64,000 bases of DNA from Chitinimonas viridis (GTDB taxonomy: Bacteria > Pseudomonadota > Gammaproteobacteria > Burkholderiales > Chitinimonadaceae): assembly GCF_030409555.1 (NCBI RefSeq), contig NZ_JAUFPU010000018.1, positions 545,532 through 609,531 on the forward strand. Direction: 5' to 3'. How positions within the stretch are numbered: position 1 is the stretch's first letter; each line of letters starts with the position of its first letter. The notes under the pieces are model-generated. The model was not told the origin of the DNA and did no database searches. It was given only the letters and a program-made list of their open reading frames with translations. This document shows, in pieces, positions 25,832 to 35,965 of this stretch. A program made the translations under genes and the position numbers.

Positions 25832-26722
25832 ATGCAGAAGTCCCTGATCCTGTCGGCCGCCGTGGCAGCCGTCTTTGCTGGCGGCGCACACGCCGAGGAG
25901 CTCACCGGCACGCTGAAGAAAATCAACGATACCGGCATCATCACCGTGGGCCACCGCGAGTCGTCCATCCCCTTCTCCTACCTGGATGACAAGCAAAAAC
26001 CCGTCGGCTACGCCATGGACCTCTGCCATCAGGTTGTCGCTGCCGTTAAGAAGAAGCTGAACAAGCCTTCTCTAGTGGTCAAGCTGGTGCCCGTCACCTC
26101 ACAGACCCGTATCCCGCTGATGGTCAACGGCACCATAGACATGGAATGCGGCTCCACCACCAACTCCAAGGAACGCCAGAAGCAGGTCGGCTTCAGCTAC
26201 TCCTACTATGTCACCGCCGTACGCATGGCCGCCAAGGCCAGTGCCGGCATCAAAACGCTGGACGATCTGAACGGCAAGCCCGTGGTGACCACCACCGGCA
26301 CCACCTCCGACCGTTATATCAAGCAGAACGAGCAGGGCAAGGCCATCGACGTGAAGAACGTCTACGGCAAGGACCACGCCGAGAGCTTCCTGATGGTGGA
26401 TACCGGCCGCGCCGCCGCCTTCGTGATGGATGACATCCTGCTGGCCAGCCTGATCGCCAACTCGCGCAATCCCAAGGACTTCGCCATCGTCGGCCCCGCT
26501 CTGTCGGTCGAGCCCTACGGCATCATGCTGCGCAAGGATGACCCCCAGTTCAAGAAGGTAGCCGACGACACCCTGGCCGCCATCTTCAAGTCGGGTCAGA
26601 TCAATACCATCTACAACAAGTGGTTCATGACCCCGATTCCGCCCAAGAACATCAATATCAACCTGCCCATGAGCGACAAGCTCAAGGAAGCCATCAAGAC
26701 CCCGACCGACGTCGGTATCTGA
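25832..26722 (+). CDS. gltI: Glutamate/aspartate ABC transporter, periplasmic binding protein
   Basis: A 296-residue GltI-type binding protein: signal peptide ending AHA, then TGTLKKINDTGIITVGHRES, the family's typical mature start, MECGSTTNSKERQKQVGFS, and the ligand-binding TTTGTTSDRYIK. It captures Glu/Asp in the periplasm for GltJKL. AAGGAG precedes the ATG. It is first in a gltIJKL operon with the E. coli gene order; the 101-bp gap after it leads to gltJ. Confidence 0.93.
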   Translation: MQKSLILSAAVAAVFAGGAHAEELTGTLKKINDTGIITVGHRESSIPFSYLDDKQKPVGYAMDLCHQVVAAVKKKLNKPSLVVKLVPVTSQTRIPLMVNGTIDMECGSTTNSKERQKQVGFSYSYYVTAVRMAAKASAGIKTLDDLNGKPVVTTTGTTSDRYIKQNEQGKAIDVKNVYGKDHAESFLMVDTGRAAAFVMDDILLASLIANSRNPKDFAIVGPALSVEPYGIMLRKDDPQFKKVADDTLAAIFKSGQINTIYNKWFMTPIPPKNININLPMSDKLKEAIKTPTDVGI

Positions 26723-26823
26723 TCTCGTTGTCACCTGCTTGATGGCATTGCCTGCGGCCGCACCCTGCGGTGTGGCCGCTGCGAGGGGAGCTTAACGCTC
26801 CCCCTGTGTTTAAGGAGTTACCC

Positions 26824-27573
26824 ATGGGTCAATACCAATGGAACTGGGGCATTATCCTCGAAGAGGTATATGGCACCGGTGAGTACTACTACCAGTGGCT
26901 GATAACCGGCCTGGGCTGGACGGTTGCGACCGCCCTCAGCGCCTGGGTCATCGCCCTGATACTGGGTTCGTTGATAGGCACCGTACGCACCATGCCCAAC
27001 AAATGGCTGGCTGGCCTGGCTACCGCCTATGTGGAGCTGTTCCGCAATATTCCGCTGATCGTCCAGCTGTTCCTGTGGTTTTTCGTCCTGCCCGAGGTAT
27101 TGCCCGAGCAGATGGGCACCTGGATGAAGCAGGACATGCCCATGCCCGAATTCATCACCGCCGTGATCGGCCTGGGCCTGTTCACCAGCGCCCGGGTGGC
27201 CGAGCAGGTACGGACCGGCATCATGGCCCTGCCACGCGGCCAGCGCTATGCCGGCCAGGCATTGGGCTTCACGCTGGGGCAGACCTATCGCTACGTGCTG
27301 CTGCCCATGGCCTTCCGCATCGTCATTCCGCCGCTGACATCCGAATTCATGAATGTGTTCAAGAACTCGGCCGTAGCGCTGGCCATAGGCGTGACCGAAC
27401 TGACCTTCCAGATGCGCCAGATCACCGGCGAATATGCACCAGGCAACCCGATTGAGGTCATGACCATGGTCAGCGTCATCTACCTGATCATGGCCTTCTC
27501 GGTGAACCGCCTGATGGCCTTTATTGAGCGCCGCACTCAGGTGCCCGGCTACATCAGCGGAGGAAGCAAGTAA
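26824..27573 (+). CDS. gltJ: Glutamate/aspartate ABC transporter permease GltJ
   Basis: A 249-residue inner-membrane permease of the His/Glu/Gln family. It has about five helices and the EAA loop contacting the ATPase (EQVRTGIMALPRGQRYAGQALG). The N-terminal YQWNWGIILEE is typical of GltJ. AAGGAG precedes the chosen ATG. Its stop overlaps the gltK start by one base. Confidence 0.92.
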   Translation: MGQYQWNWGIILEEVYGTGEYYYQWLITGLGWTVATALSAWVIALILGSLIGTVRTMPNKWLAGLATAYVELFRNIPLIVQLFLWFFVLPEVLPEQMGTWMKQDMPMPEFITAVIGLGLFTSARVAEQVRTGIMALPRGQRYAGQALGFTLGQTYRYVLLPMAFRIVIPPLTSEFMNVFKNSAVALAIGVTELTFQMRQITGEYAPGNPIEVMTMVSVIYLIMAFSVNRLMAFIERRTQVPGYISGGSK

Positions 27574-28232
27574 TGGACTTCAATTTCTCCGCCATTGTCG
27601 ATTCCAAGGACTTCCTCTGGGAAGGTCTAAAGTACTCGGCATCGCTGACCCTGTTCGCCACTTTTTTCGGCATCGTGTTTGGCACCCTGCTGGCCATGGC
27701 CCGCCTGTCCAGCATCAAACCGCTCAATCTGGCGGCGTCGGCCTATGTCAACCTGTTCCGCTCGGTACCACTGCTGCTGGTGATCTTCTGGTTCTACATC
27801 CTGGTGCCGCTGATCAGCGGGGTACAGGTGGGGGCAGACAAGTCGGCCTACATCACCTTTGCCATCTTCGAAGCGGCCTATTTCTGCGAGATCATTCGGG
27901 CTGGCATCCAGTCCATATCACGCGGGCAGGTATCGGCAGGCCAGGCCATGGGTTTCACCTATGCCCAGAACATGCGCTACGTGATCCTGCCGCAGGCCTT
28001 CCGCAACGTGGTGCCGCTACTGCTGACCCAAACCATCATCCTGTTCCAGGATACCTCGCTGGTCTACGTGGTAGGCGCCACCGACCTGCTGGGCGCCGCC
28101 AGCAAGGTTGCCAACCGCGACTACATACCCGTAGAGATGTATGTCACCGTCGCCGTCATCTATTTCACCATCAGCTTTGTGCTGTCGCGCCTGGTCAAGC
28201 GCCTGCATACCGCGATCGCAGTGATACGCTAA
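27573..28232 (+). CDS. gltK: Glutamate/aspartate ABC transporter permease GltK
   Basis: A 219-residue permease paired with GltJ. Five helices and an EAA loop ([27 protein letters not shown]) are visible. The start is embedded in the gltJ stop (TAATG), so the two subunits are made together. Confidence 0.92.
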   Translation: MDFNFSAIVDSKDFLWEGLKYSASLTLFATFFGIVFGTLLAMARLSSIKPLNLAASAYVNLFRSVPLLLVIFWFYILVPLISGVQVGADKSAYITFAIFEAAYFCEIIRAGIQSISRGQVSAGQAMGFTYAQNMRYVILPQAFRNVVPLLLTQTIILFQDTSLVYVVGATDLLGAASKVANRDYIPVEMYVTVAVIYFTISFVLSRLVKRLHTAIAVIR

Positions 28233-28251
28233 GGCATTGAGGACTCATACC

Positions 28252-28980
28252 ATGATTTCCATCAAGAACGTTTCCAAGTGGTACGGCAACTTCCAGGTGC
28301 TGACCGATTGCACCACCGAGGTCAAAAAGGGCGAGGTCGTGGTGGTTTGCGGCCCCTCCGGCTCGGGCAAATCCACCCTGATCAAGACGGTGAACGCGCT
28401 GGAACCCTTCCAGAAGGGTGACATCGTGGTCGACGGCATATCTATTGCCGACCCCAAGACCAATCTGCCCAAGCTGCGCTCGCGGGTGGGGATGGTGTTC
28501 CAGCATTTCGAGCTATTTCCGCACCTCACCATCACCGACAACCTGGCCATCGCCCAGCAAAAAGTGCTGGGCCGTAGCCGCGATGAGGCACGGGCCAAGG
28601 GCGCCAAGCTGCTGGAGCGCGTAGGGTTGTCGGCGCATGCTGCCAAGTTCCCCGGCCAGCTCTCGGGTGGCCAGCAACAGCGCGTCGCCATCGCCCGCGC
28701 CCTGGCCATGGACCCCATCGTCATGCTGTTCGACGAACCCACCTCGGCCCTGGACCCGGAAATGGTCAACGAGGTGTTGGACGTGATGGTGCAACTGGCC
28801 CACGAGGGCATGACCATGATGTGCGTCACCCATGAGATGGGCTTTGCCCGCAAGGTGGCCAACCGGGTGATCTTCATGGACAAGGGCAAGATAGAGGAAG
28901 ACTGCTCCAAGGAAGACTTTTTCGGCAGCCCCCGTGGCGAGCGGGCACAGCTGTTCCTGTCCAAGATCCTGCAGCACTGA
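28252..28980 (+). CDS. gltL: Glutamate/aspartate ABC transporter ATPase GltL
   Basis: A 242-residue ATPase with Walker A (GPSGSGKST), Q loop ([10 protein letters not shown]), signature (LSGGQQQR), Walker B ([14 protein letters not shown]) and the H-loop His (CVTHEMGFA). It energises GltJK. It starts 20 bases after gltK with GAGG upstream and is followed by a strong hairpin. Confidence 0.94.
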   Translation: MISIKNVSKWYGNFQVLTDCTTEVKKGEVVVVCGPSGSGKSTLIKTVNALEPFQKGDIVVDGISIADPKTNLPKLRSRVGMVFQHFELFPHLTITDNLAIAQQKVLGRSRDEARAKGAKLLERVGLSAHAAKFPGQLSGGQQQRVAIARALAMDPIVMLFDEPTSALDPEMVNEVLDVMVQLAHEGMTMMCVTHEMGFARKVANRVIFMDKGKIEEDCSKEDFFGSPRGERAQLFLSKILQH

Positions 28981-29022
28981 GCGAGCGGCCGCCTCCCGTT
29001 TACAGCGGGAAGGCCATATCGA

Positions 29023-29057
29023 GCAACAGGCCCGAATCGGTGATTCGGGCCTGTTGC
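29023..29057. terminator. Terminator hairpin after gltL
   Basis: A perfect 16-bp stem with a 3-base GGT loop about 42 bp past gltL. The run of T after it is poor, but the position between the convergent gltL and binding-protein genes fits a bidirectional terminator. Confidence 0.75.
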
Positions 29058-29087
29058 ATTAACGCGCTATGGCATCCATGCCCCGCC

Positions 29088-29870
29088 TCAATGCTTGACC
29101 GCCCCCTGGTAGGGCGCCATCAGGCCTTGCATGGCCTTGCTGCGTATCAGCCGCTGTATGCCGGCATCCAGCGCATTGCGCAGTGGCACGGCCTGCTTGA
29201 TGCGGCGGCTGACCAGGAAGTGCAATCCTACTGGTGCCTCTTCCGGCACCGGCCTGATCTGCAGGCTGCCATCCGTCAGCATGTCCTTCAGTCGGGTGTC
29301 AACCAGGTGCAAGGCAGCAATCACCTCGCGCTTGTCCAGAAACAGATCACAGTGGCCGGCATGCAGCTTGGCAATCAGCTGCGGATAATTGGCCGCCCCC
29401 ACATCCACCTTGGCATTGTCCAGGCCATAGCTCTCGAAGGTGTGCCCCATCAGGCCGCAGACCCGGTAGCGATGCAAGTCATCCAGCAGCCTGATCGGCA
29501 AGCCGTTTGCGAAGTAACGGCTGCTGTAGAGATAGACGCTGTTTAGCTGTACATAGGGCTCGGTCACCAGAAAAGGCGCAGGATCGACCTGGGCCGTGGC
29601 GACATTCAGCGCCAGCGCATAGCGCCCCGATTGCACCAGGGCCAGGCAGCGCCGCCAGGGCAGCATCTCCACCTGTGCGGCAGGAAGGCCTGCCTCCTGC
29701 AGCAGGCGGGCCAGCATGTCCACAGTCATGCCTATGGTGCGGTTATGCTGGCTATAGGTAAACGGAGGGAGTTGGGCATCGGCCGCACAGGCCAACAGAG
29801 GCGCGGGTGCCGCCATGGCAGGCGCTGCCAACAGCAGCAAGGCAGTGAACAGGGATAGCAGACGCAGCAT
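29088..29870 (-). CDS. Orphan periplasmic amino-acid-binding-type protein (SBP family 3)
   Basis: A 260-residue exported protein with a signal peptide ending AMA and the family-3 solute-binding pattern: FTYSQHNRTIGMTVDMLARLLQEAG, then WRRCLALVQSGRYALALN. There is no permease or ATPase next to it and it ends its own transcript convergent with gltL. Similar stand-alone proteins lie at 35966 and 38079. Such orphans often act as sensory or scavenging receptors. Start chosen at MLRLLSLFTALL to give the signal peptide; the ribosome binding site is weak. Confidence 0.8.
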   Translation of the reverse strand: MLRLLSLFTALLLLAAPAMAAPAPLLACAADAQLPPFTYSQHNRTIGMTVDMLARLLQEAGLPAAQVEMLPWRRCLALVQSGRYALALNVATAQVDPAPFLVTEPYVQLNSVYLYSSRYFANGLPIRLLDDLHRYRVCGLMGHTFESYGLDNAKVDVGAANYPQLIAKLHAGHCDLFLDKREVIAALHLVDTRLKDMLTDGSLQIRPVPEEAPVGLHFLVSRRIKQAVPLRNALDAGIQRLIRSKAMQGLMAPYQGAVKH

Positions 29871-29966
29871 GGCAAGACCCGGTGAGGCGCTAGTTCGGTA
29901 TAGCACCCCGCGCCCTTCACCGCCCTGTAAAGACAAGCGCCCGGGCTGGCCGGGCGCTTGGGGCAA

Positions 29967-30788
29967 TCAGTCGCGGAAGGTCGGTTTTTCCTTCATCACA
30001 TGTGCCATGGCTGCAGCCTCCAAGTCACGCGAGATCAGCATGGCTGCATTCCAGGTCGCCACATAGCGCAGGCCTTCGGCCACCGTATGGTCGCGCGCAT
30101 AGTTTAGGTTGTCCTTGATGCCGCGCGTGGTCAGCGGCGCCTTGGCGGCGATCGATTCGGCCACCGTCATCACCTCCATCAGCAGGCTGGCCCGGTCGGC
30201 CAGGCAGTTGCTGACCAGCCCCATCCTGGCGGCGTCCTTGCCGCTGACCTCACGTGCGGTGAAGGCCAACTCGCGGGTACGGCCATCGCCTATAATCTTG
30301 GGCAGGCGCTGCAATACCCCCACATCGGCCACGATGCCCAAGTCCACCTCTTTCAAGCAGAAGCTGGCATCCGCCGAGCAGTAGCGCAGATCGCAGGCGG
30401 CGATCAGATCCAGTCCGCCCCCCACACAACTGCCGTGGACAGCAGCAATAACCGGCTTGCTGCATTGCTCTATGGCGGTCAGGCAATCCTGCAGGTCCAG
30501 GATAAAGCGCCGCAGCTTCTCTGCCTGCCTGCCCTGGCAATCGTCCTGTATGCGACCCTGCACCGCCATCAGCATGCCCAGGTCTATGCCAGAGCAGAAG
30601 TTGGCGCCGTTGCCCGATAGCACGGCCACCCGTGCAGCCGGCTCGCCATCAAGCCAGCGCATGGCATCGCGCAGCTCGCGCCACATGGGCTCATTCATGG
30701 CATTGGCCCGATCAGGTCGGTTCAGCGTGATCTGGGCTACATGGTTTTCCAGGGTAAGGGACAGGGTAGTATAGGTAGGCAGGCTCAT
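29967..30788 (-). CDS. Crotonase-family protein, dienoyl-CoA isomerase-like
   Basis: A 273-residue enoyl-CoA hydratase/isomerase-fold protein. The oxyanion-hole loops are NGANFCSGIDL and HGSCVGGGLDL. The segment LKEVDLGIVADVGVLQRLPKIIG closely matches the delta3,5-delta2,4-dienoyl-CoA isomerase group, where the Glu and Asp in EVD...AD are catalytic. A role in unsaturated fatty acid beta-oxidation is therefore likelier than simple hydration. The gene upstream in the same direction encodes a hotdog-fold DUF4442 protein, consistent with acyl-CoA metabolism. Confidence 0.85.
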   Translation of the reverse strand: MSLPTYTTLSLTLENHVAQITLNRPDRANAMNEPMWRELRDAMRWLDGEPAARVAVLSGNGANFCSGIDLGMLMAVQGRIQDDCQGRQAEKLRRFILDLQDCLTAIEQCSKPVIAAVHGSCVGGGLDLIAACDLRYCSADASFCLKEVDLGIVADVGVLQRLPKIIGDGRTRELAFTAREVSGKDAARMGLVSNCLADRASLLMEVMTVAESIAAKAPLTTRGIKDNLNYARDHTVAEGLRYVATWNAAMLISRDLEAAAMAHVMKEKPTFRD

Positions 30789-30888
30789 GGGTGTAGGCTA
30801 GTCGCGCGGAGATACTTACAGGATAGTCAGTTCCTGCCGCACCACACGGCTACGGCAGGATTATTTCTTTGCCGCCAGCAGCGGGTGC

Positions 30889-31389
30889 TCAGTTGCGCTT
30901 CTTCGGGATCCAGGCCCAGACCATTTCGCAAATGATGGGTTCATTGCCCGATTCATCGGTCACCGTCACCGGCACCAGTACATCGCCCTTCTCCAGCGTG
31001 CGGACGCTGTTGATCTGCTCGGCCGTCAGGGCGGCCACGGCCTTGAGGTCGCCCTGGGCGCGCTTCTTGTACTCCACCTTCATGGACTTGAGCAGGGGCA
31101 GCTTGTCGTCCGGCAGGTTCATGCCCACGGCAAAGCCGGTGGCCGTCTCCGCCAGCAGCGCCATGGCAGCGGCGTGCACGCCCTTGATATGGTTCTGGTT
31201 CTTGCTGACATTGCGGATATGGCAGATCACCCGTGCGGTGCTGACTTCCTCGAAGTCGATACCGGCAGTACCGGCAAACTTCACATAGCGACCGAAAGCC
31301 TTGGAGCGCGCCCAGCGGCGCAAGGGGCCGGGGACCTTCTCGAACTTGGCGACGATACGGCTGAAGGCATTGCTGAAGGTCTGTTCCAT
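30889..31389 (-). CDS. DUF4442 hotdog-fold (PaaI thioesterase-like) protein
   Basis: A 166-residue protein with the DUF4442 pattern: WARSKAFGRYVKFAGTAGIDFEEV, NHIKGVHAAAMALLAETATGFAVGMNLPDD (the hotdog central helix) and a C-terminal beta strand VWAWIPKKRN. It is probably an acyl-CoA thioesterase-like enzyme. AAGGAAA precedes the ATG. It lies between a TetR regulator and a crotonase in one direction, so the three may be co-regulated. Confidence 0.8.
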   Translation of the reverse strand: MEQTFSNAFSRIVAKFEKVPGPLRRWARSKAFGRYVKFAGTAGIDFEEVSTARVICHIRNVSKNQNHIKGVHAAAMALLAETATGFAVGMNLPDDKLPLLKSMKVEYKKRAQGDLKAVAALTAEQINSVRTLEKGDVLVPVTVTDESGNEPIICEMVWAWIPKKRN

Positions 31390-31460
31390 CGTGTTTCCTT
31401 GGTGTGTCCCGTTATAGCCAGTGGCCGTTGTGCTCGAACGATACTGCGCGGGCACCGCTT

Positions 31461-32024
31461 TCAGCGGGCACCCAGGTCCAGCCTGAGCTGCTTCTTGACC
31501 GCATCCATCCAGGTCGGATCAAAACGGGCAAGCTGCAAGGCGCCCTGCAAGGTAGCCAGCAGGGTGGCCGCCTTGTCCTCGCAACTGCCGGCGAACTGAA
31601 AGTACCCGCCTGCTATGCCCTCGCGCAGCACCCCCAGGCACCATTGGTACAGCTCATGCATAAAGGCGCGGGCTTCCTCACGCACCGGCTCTGGCAGGGT
31701 AGCCCACTCAGCAGCCAGCATGCCGGTGGGGCACAGCCGCTCGCTGTCGGCATAATCCATGGTCAGCAGGTCTACATACCATTCCAGTTTCTGCCAGGGA
31801 TCCTGGGTGGTGATGGCATGGTGCTCTGCCGTGCGCCGTATCCGCCGCCGATAGCGGCCTACCAGCGCCAGGCCAAGATCGGTCTTGGTCGGGTAGTGGT
31901 AGTGGATAGCCGCATTCTTCAACCCCAAAGGCTGCGCCAGGTGATGGTAGCTGAAGCCATTGAAGCCCCGCTCCAGCCAAAGCGCCTCCGCCAGATCGAG
32001 TATGCGTTTCGCGGTATCGTTCAT
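31461..32024 (-). CDS. TetR-family transcriptional regulator
   Basis: A 187-residue regulator. The N-terminal helix-turn-helix is ILDLAEALWLERGFNGFSYHHLAQPLGLKNAAIHYHYPTKTDLGLAL; the C-terminal domain is of the type seen in acyl/aldehyde-responsive TetRs. It is first in the run TetR-DUF4442-crotonase and may control it. A start at MNDTAKR is preferred to an earlier in-frame ATG because family members begin just before the HTH. Confidence 0.88.
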   Translation of the reverse strand: MNDTAKRILDLAEALWLERGFNGFSYHHLAQPLGLKNAAIHYHYPTKTDLGLALVGRYRRRIRRTAEHHAITTQDPWQKLEWYVDLLTMDYADSERLCPTGMLAAEWATLPEPVREEARAFMHELYQWCLGVLREGIAGGYFQFAGSCEDKAATLLATLQGALQLARFDPTWMDAVKKQLRLDLGAR

Positions 32025-32143
32025 GTGGCGCTCACTGTAACCAAGCAAGTGCTTGAAAGGCAACTAATCCTTAAGATATGCCCGGGGCTGACGGCACCCC
32101 TGCGACACGACCGCGTCGGCCGCCCTCGCCGCCCCCCGCTACC

Positions 32144-33064
32144 CTATAGCAGGCTGATACCCGGCAGGCTGCTGGCACAGGTGGCCCTGACAGTATCGAC
32201 AAAGTCCTCCACATAGGCGAGGCCAGCGCGGCTGGGCGGCACGGCCGCGTACAGCTCGCCAAACAAGCCCTGCTCGCCTATGGGTCTTGCTGTCACGTAG
32301 CGCCGCTCCAGATAAGGCGCCACCGCCCACTCCGGTAGTGCTGCCACACCGCGCCGGCTGGCCACCAACTGCAATATGGCCACCGTCAGCTCACTGCTGC
32401 GGCGGCGCGGCTGCACACCAGCCGGCCGCAATACCTGGCGTATCACATCCAGCATATCGTCCGGCACCGGGTAGGTGATCAGGGTTTCGTCGGCAAAATC
32501 CTCGGCCTGCAGGGCAGTACGTCCGGCCAGCTGATGGTCATTGGCCAACAGGGCCACGATCTCGTAGCGGAACAGCGGGAAGTAATGCACCGGCTCAGCC
32601 TCATCGCGCTCCGACACGATGCCCAGGTCGGCCTCGTTCTGATGGATCAGACCCACCGGATCGGCATGAAAGCCAGAAACGATATCCAGTTCCACCTCCG
32701 GCCAGCGGGGGCGGAACTCGTCCATGGCCGGCATCAGCCAGTCAAAACAGGTATGGCATTCCACCGCAATACGCAGGCTGCCCGCCGCGCCATCGCGGAT
32801 ACGGCCGATATCACGCAAGGCGTCACCCACCTGGGGCAGCACCTGGTCGGATAGCGCAAGCAGGCGCTGGCCGGCCGGCGTCAGCTTGAGCGGTTGGGAC
32901 TTGCGCTCGAACAGGCTGAGCCCGAACTGGTCCTCTAGCTGCTTGAGCTGGTGCGACAGGGCCGACTGGGTCAGATTGAGCCGCTCGGCGGCGCGGGCCA
33001 CCCCGCCGGTTTCCACCAGGGCGGCAATGGTACGGAGGTGGCGTAGTTCCAGTGCTGTGCTCAT
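32144..33064 (-). CDS. metR: LysR-type activator MetR
   Basis: A 306-residue LysR regulator with the N-terminal HTH (GGVARAAERLNLTQSALSHQLKQLEDQFGLSLFERK) and an effector domain. The sequence and the divergent metE gene identify MetR, the homocysteine-dependent activator of metE. The 107-bp gap holds a candidate MetR site. Confidence 0.9.
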   Translation of the reverse strand: MSTALELRHLRTIAALVETGGVARAAERLNLTQSALSHQLKQLEDQFGLSLFERKSQPLKLTPAGQRLLALSDQVLPQVGDALRDIGRIRDGAAGSLRIAVECHTCFDWLMPAMDEFRPRWPEVELDIVSGFHADPVGLIHQNEADLGIVSERDEAEPVHYFPLFRYEIVALLANDHQLAGRTALQAEDFADETLITYPVPDDMLDVIRQVLRPAGVQPRRRSSELTVAILQLVASRRGVAALPEWAVAPYLERRYVTARPIGEQGLFGELYAAVPPSRAGLAYVEDFVDTVRATCASSLPGISLL

Positions 33065-33127
33065 GAGTAATTTCGATAACAAACCGTAAAAAGATGCGTT
33101 TTGATCATAGACGGAGCACGCGCATCA

Positions 33128-33140
33128 TGCAAAGCGTTCA
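33128..33140 (+). promoter_or_regulatory. Candidate MetR-binding site upstream of metE
   Basis: TGCAAAGCGTTCA matches the MetR consensus TGAAN5TTCA at all but one defined position. It lies 32-44 bases before the metE start and 64-76 bases before metR, in the shared divergent promoter. Confidence 0.5.
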
Positions 33141-33171
33141 TTGATGCATTACTCCATCGAAAGGATTACTC

Positions 33172-35514
33172 ATGTTAACCACCCATACCCTGGGCTTCCC
33201 CCGCATAGGCAGCCAACGCGAGCTGAAGTTTGCCGTCGAGCAATTCTGGCGCGGTGAGCAGGACGAGGCCGGCCTCAATGCCACCGGCCGCGAACTGCGC
33301 CTGCGCCACTGGCAATGGCAGCACGCCGCCGGCTTGCGCTTTGTCGCTGTCGGGGATTTCTCCTATTACGACCAGATACTGGATACCACCGTACTGCTGG
33401 GCGCCATCCCCAAGCGCTTCGGCTTTGATGCAACCCAGCTCAGCCGCAGCCAGTATTTTGAACTGGCGCGTGGCAATGCCGCCCAGCCGGCTTGCGAAAT
33501 GACCAAGTGGTTTGACACCAACTACCACTTCCTCAAGCCCGAGTTCGACCATGACACCCGTTTTGACGGCGGCCCGCAATGGCTACTGGACGAGCTGCAG
33601 GAGGCCACCCAGGCCGGCTTCCAGGCCAAGGTGCAGTTGGTGGGCCCGCTGACCCTGCTCAAGCTGGCCAGGGTGCAGGGCATAGACGCGCTGTCCCTGC
33701 TGCCGCGCCTGCTGCCTGCCTATGTACGCCTGCTCAGGCAGCTGGCAGCCGAAGGCTGCAACTGGGTGCAGCTGGATGAACCCATCCTGGGCCTGGACCT
33801 AGACAGCCACTGGCTGAATGCTTACGCCCCGGTCTACCGCGAACTGGCTGAAGCCCACCCCGGCATCCTCTTGACCACCTATTTCAGCGGTGTGGCCGAG
33901 CATGCCGAGCTGCTGAAGAGCCTGCCGGTAGCCGGCCTGCACCTGGACGCCGTGCGCGCCCCGCAACAGCTGGGCGCCTTTGGCGACTGGCCCGCCGGCA
34001 AGGTGCTGTCGGTCGGCATCGTCGATGGCCGCAATGTCTGGAAGACCGATCTGGATGCCGCGCTGGACAAGCTCACCCCGCTCTACCACCGCCTGGGCGA
34101 CAATCTCTGGATAGGCAGCAGCTGCTCCCTGCTGCACGTACCGGTCGACCTGGACCAGGAAACCCGCCTGGCCGAAGAGATCAAGGATGGCCTCAGCTTT
34201 GCCCAGCAGAAACTGGCCGAGCTGGCCACCCTGTCGCGTGCCCTGTGCCTGGGCCGCAGCGTCTGCTTCCAGGCGCTGGAGCAGAACCGGGCGGCACTGA
34301 CACGCTACCGCACCCTACCTGCCCGTAATGATGCTGCCGTCGCCCGCCGCCTGGCCAACCTGCCCGAGATCGAACGCGGGCTCAGCTACGGCGAACGCGC
34401 CCTGCTGCAGCGCGAGCGGCTGAAGCTGCCACTGCTGCCCACCACCACCATAGGCTCCTTCCCCCAGACCAATGCCATACGCGCCCAGCGCGGTGCCTAC
34501 AAGCGCGGCGAGCTGAGCCAGGCCGACTACACCCGCGCCATGCAGGCCGAGATCGCCCACGCCGTCAGCCGGCAGGAAGCCCTGGGGCTGGATGTGCTGG
34601 TGCATGGCGAAGCCGAGCGCAGCGACATGGTCGATTACTTTGCCGAACAGCTGGCCGGCGTGGCGGTCTGCCAGCACGGCTGGGTACAGAGCTACGGCTC
34701 GCGCTGCGTCAAGCCGCCCATGATCTGGGGCGACGTCAGTCGGCCGGTGGCCATGACGGTAGAGTGGACCCGCTATGCGCAGTCCCTGACCAGCCTACCC
34801 ATGAAGGGCATGCTGACCGGCCCAGTCACCCTGGTGCAATGGGCTTTTGTGCGCGACGACAAGCCGCGCGCCGAAGTGGCCAACCAGATGGCCCTGGCCC
34901 TGCGCGATGAAGTGGCCGAGCTGGATGCCGCCGGCATCGCCGCCATCCAGATTGACGAGCCGGCTTTCCGTGAAGGCCTGCCGCTGAAGCGCGCCGACTG
35001 GCCGGCCTATCTGGACTGGGCCGTGACCGCCTTCAAGCTCAGCGCCGCTGGCAGCCGGCCAGAAACCCAGGTGCACACCCATATGTGCTATTCGGAGTTC
35101 GAGGACATCCTGCCTGCCATCGCCGCCATGGATGCCGACGTGATCACCATAGAGACCTCACGCTCCGCCATGACCCTGCTGGATGCCTTTGGCGACTTCC
35201 GCTACCCCAATGAAATCGGCCCCGGCGTCTACGATATACACTCGCCACGGGTGCCACCCGTCACGGAAATGACCACCTTGCTGGAGAAAGCCCTCAAGGT
35301 GATCCCGGCAGAGCGGCTGTGGGTGAACCCGGATTGCGGCCTCAAGACCCGCGCCTGGCCAGAGACCGAAGCGGCGCTGATCAATATGCTGGCAGCCACT
35401 CGCCAGTTGCGCCAGCGCTTGGCCGCCGGCACGGCAGCATCCCTCTCGGCAGCCAGCGTAGCCACGGCAGCGCATGTGCATGAGGGCGAATGCTGCGGCC
35501 CACGCGGGGAGTAA
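33172..35514 (+). CDS. metE: Cobalamin-independent methionine synthase MetE
   Basis: A 780-residue enzyme that transfers the methyl group of 5-methyltetrahydropteroyl-triglutamate to homocysteine. It has two barrels: an N-terminal one starting [14 protein letters not shown] and a catalytic one starting [10 protein letters not shown]. Zinc ligands are the His and Cys in HTHMCYSEF, a Glu, and the Cys of NPDCGLKTR. About 25 residues longer than usual: after RQLRQRLA comes an Ala/Ser-rich tail ending [13 protein letters not shown], itself a possible metal-binding motif. AAGGA precedes the ATG. Regulated by MetR from the divergent gene. Confidence 0.95.
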   Translation: MLTTHTLGFPRIGSQRELKFAVEQFWRGEQDEAGLNATGRELRLRHWQWQHAAGLRFVAVGDFSYYDQILDTTVLLGAIPKRFGFDATQLSRSQYFELARGNAAQPACEMTKWFDTNYHFLKPEFDHDTRFDGGPQWLLDELQEATQAGFQAKVQLVGPLTLLKLARVQGIDALSLLPRLLPAYVRLLRQLAAEGCNWVQLDEPILGLDLDSHWLNAYAPVYRELAEAHPGILLTTYFSGVAEHAELLKSLPVAGLHLDAVRAPQQLGAFGDWPAGKVLSVGIVDGRNVWKTDLDAALDKLTPLYHRLGDNLWIGSSCSLLHVPVDLDQETRLAEEIKDGLSFAQQKLAELATLSRALCLGRSVCFQALEQNRAALTRYRTLPARNDAAVARRLANLPEIERGLSYGERALLQRERLKLPLLPTTTIGSFPQTNAIRAQRGAYKRGELSQADYTRAMQAEIAHAVSRQEALGLDVLVHGEAERSDMVDYFAEQLAGVAVCQHGWVQSYGSRCVKPPMIWGDVSRPVAMTVEWTRYAQSLTSLPMKGMLTGPVTLVQWAFVRDDKPRAEVANQMALALRDEVAELDAAGIAAIQIDEPAFREGLPLKRADWPAYLDWAVTAFKLSAAGSRPETQVHTHMCYSEFEDILPAIAAMDADVITIETSRSAMTLLDAFGDFRYPNEIGPGVYDIHSPRVPPVTEMTTLLEKALKVIPAERLWVNPDCGLKTRAWPETEAALINMLAATRQLRQRLAAGTAASLSAASVATAAHVHEGECCGPRGE

Positions 35515-35880
35515 TCAGGCAGCAGCGGGTTTGCGGGCCTTGGGCGCCTTGGCGGCCCTGGCCCGCAATGCCACCTCCAACGCGGCGCGCGCCCATTGCA
35601 GCAGCTCGCCGCGTTCCTCCAGCACCTCGTCAGGTATGCGGTAGTAGTTCATCTTCGACAGCTTGCCGTCCTTGCCGCTGTATTCAAACGGCCCACAAGC
35701 CTGTGCCGTGAAGCTGGGTATGGTCTTCGCATCGGCCTTCAGGTAGGGCACCTCGTCCACCACGATGGCAAAGATCAGGCCATCGCAATACACACTCCAG
35801 CCACCAAACATGGCCCGGCTGCTCATATGCCCCATGGGCGACAGCTGCTCACACAGCCATTCGACAAACTCGTTACGCAT
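35515..35880 (-). CDS. TfoX N-terminal-domain protein
   Basis: A 121-residue protein with the TfoX/Sxy N-domain: RAMFGGWSVYCDGLIFAIVVDEVPYLKAD and MNYYRIPDEVLEE, followed by a basic Ala/Lys-rich tail (RARAAKAPKARKP). The C-terminal domain of full TfoX is absent. Short proteins of this type are widespread and of unknown role, so competence regulation should not be assumed. Its stop abuts the convergent metE stop. Confidence 0.85.
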   Translation of the reverse strand: MRNEFVEWLCEQLSPMGHMSSRAMFGGWSVYCDGLIFAIVVDEVPYLKADAKTIPSFTAQACGPFEYSGKDGKLSKMNYYRIPDEVLEERGELLQWARAALEVALRARAAKAPKARKPAAA

Positions 35881-35965
35881 CCAGCTACCTTCTATGGGTT
35901 TGGTCTATATCCCAGGCACCCGCGGGGCCGCTGGACAATGCTGACAGCGAATCACCAGGTTCCCG

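Noticed and set aside
33065-33171. SAM, SAH or cobalamin riboswitch before metE
   Set aside because: The leader is too short and lacks the structure; a MetR site explains control.
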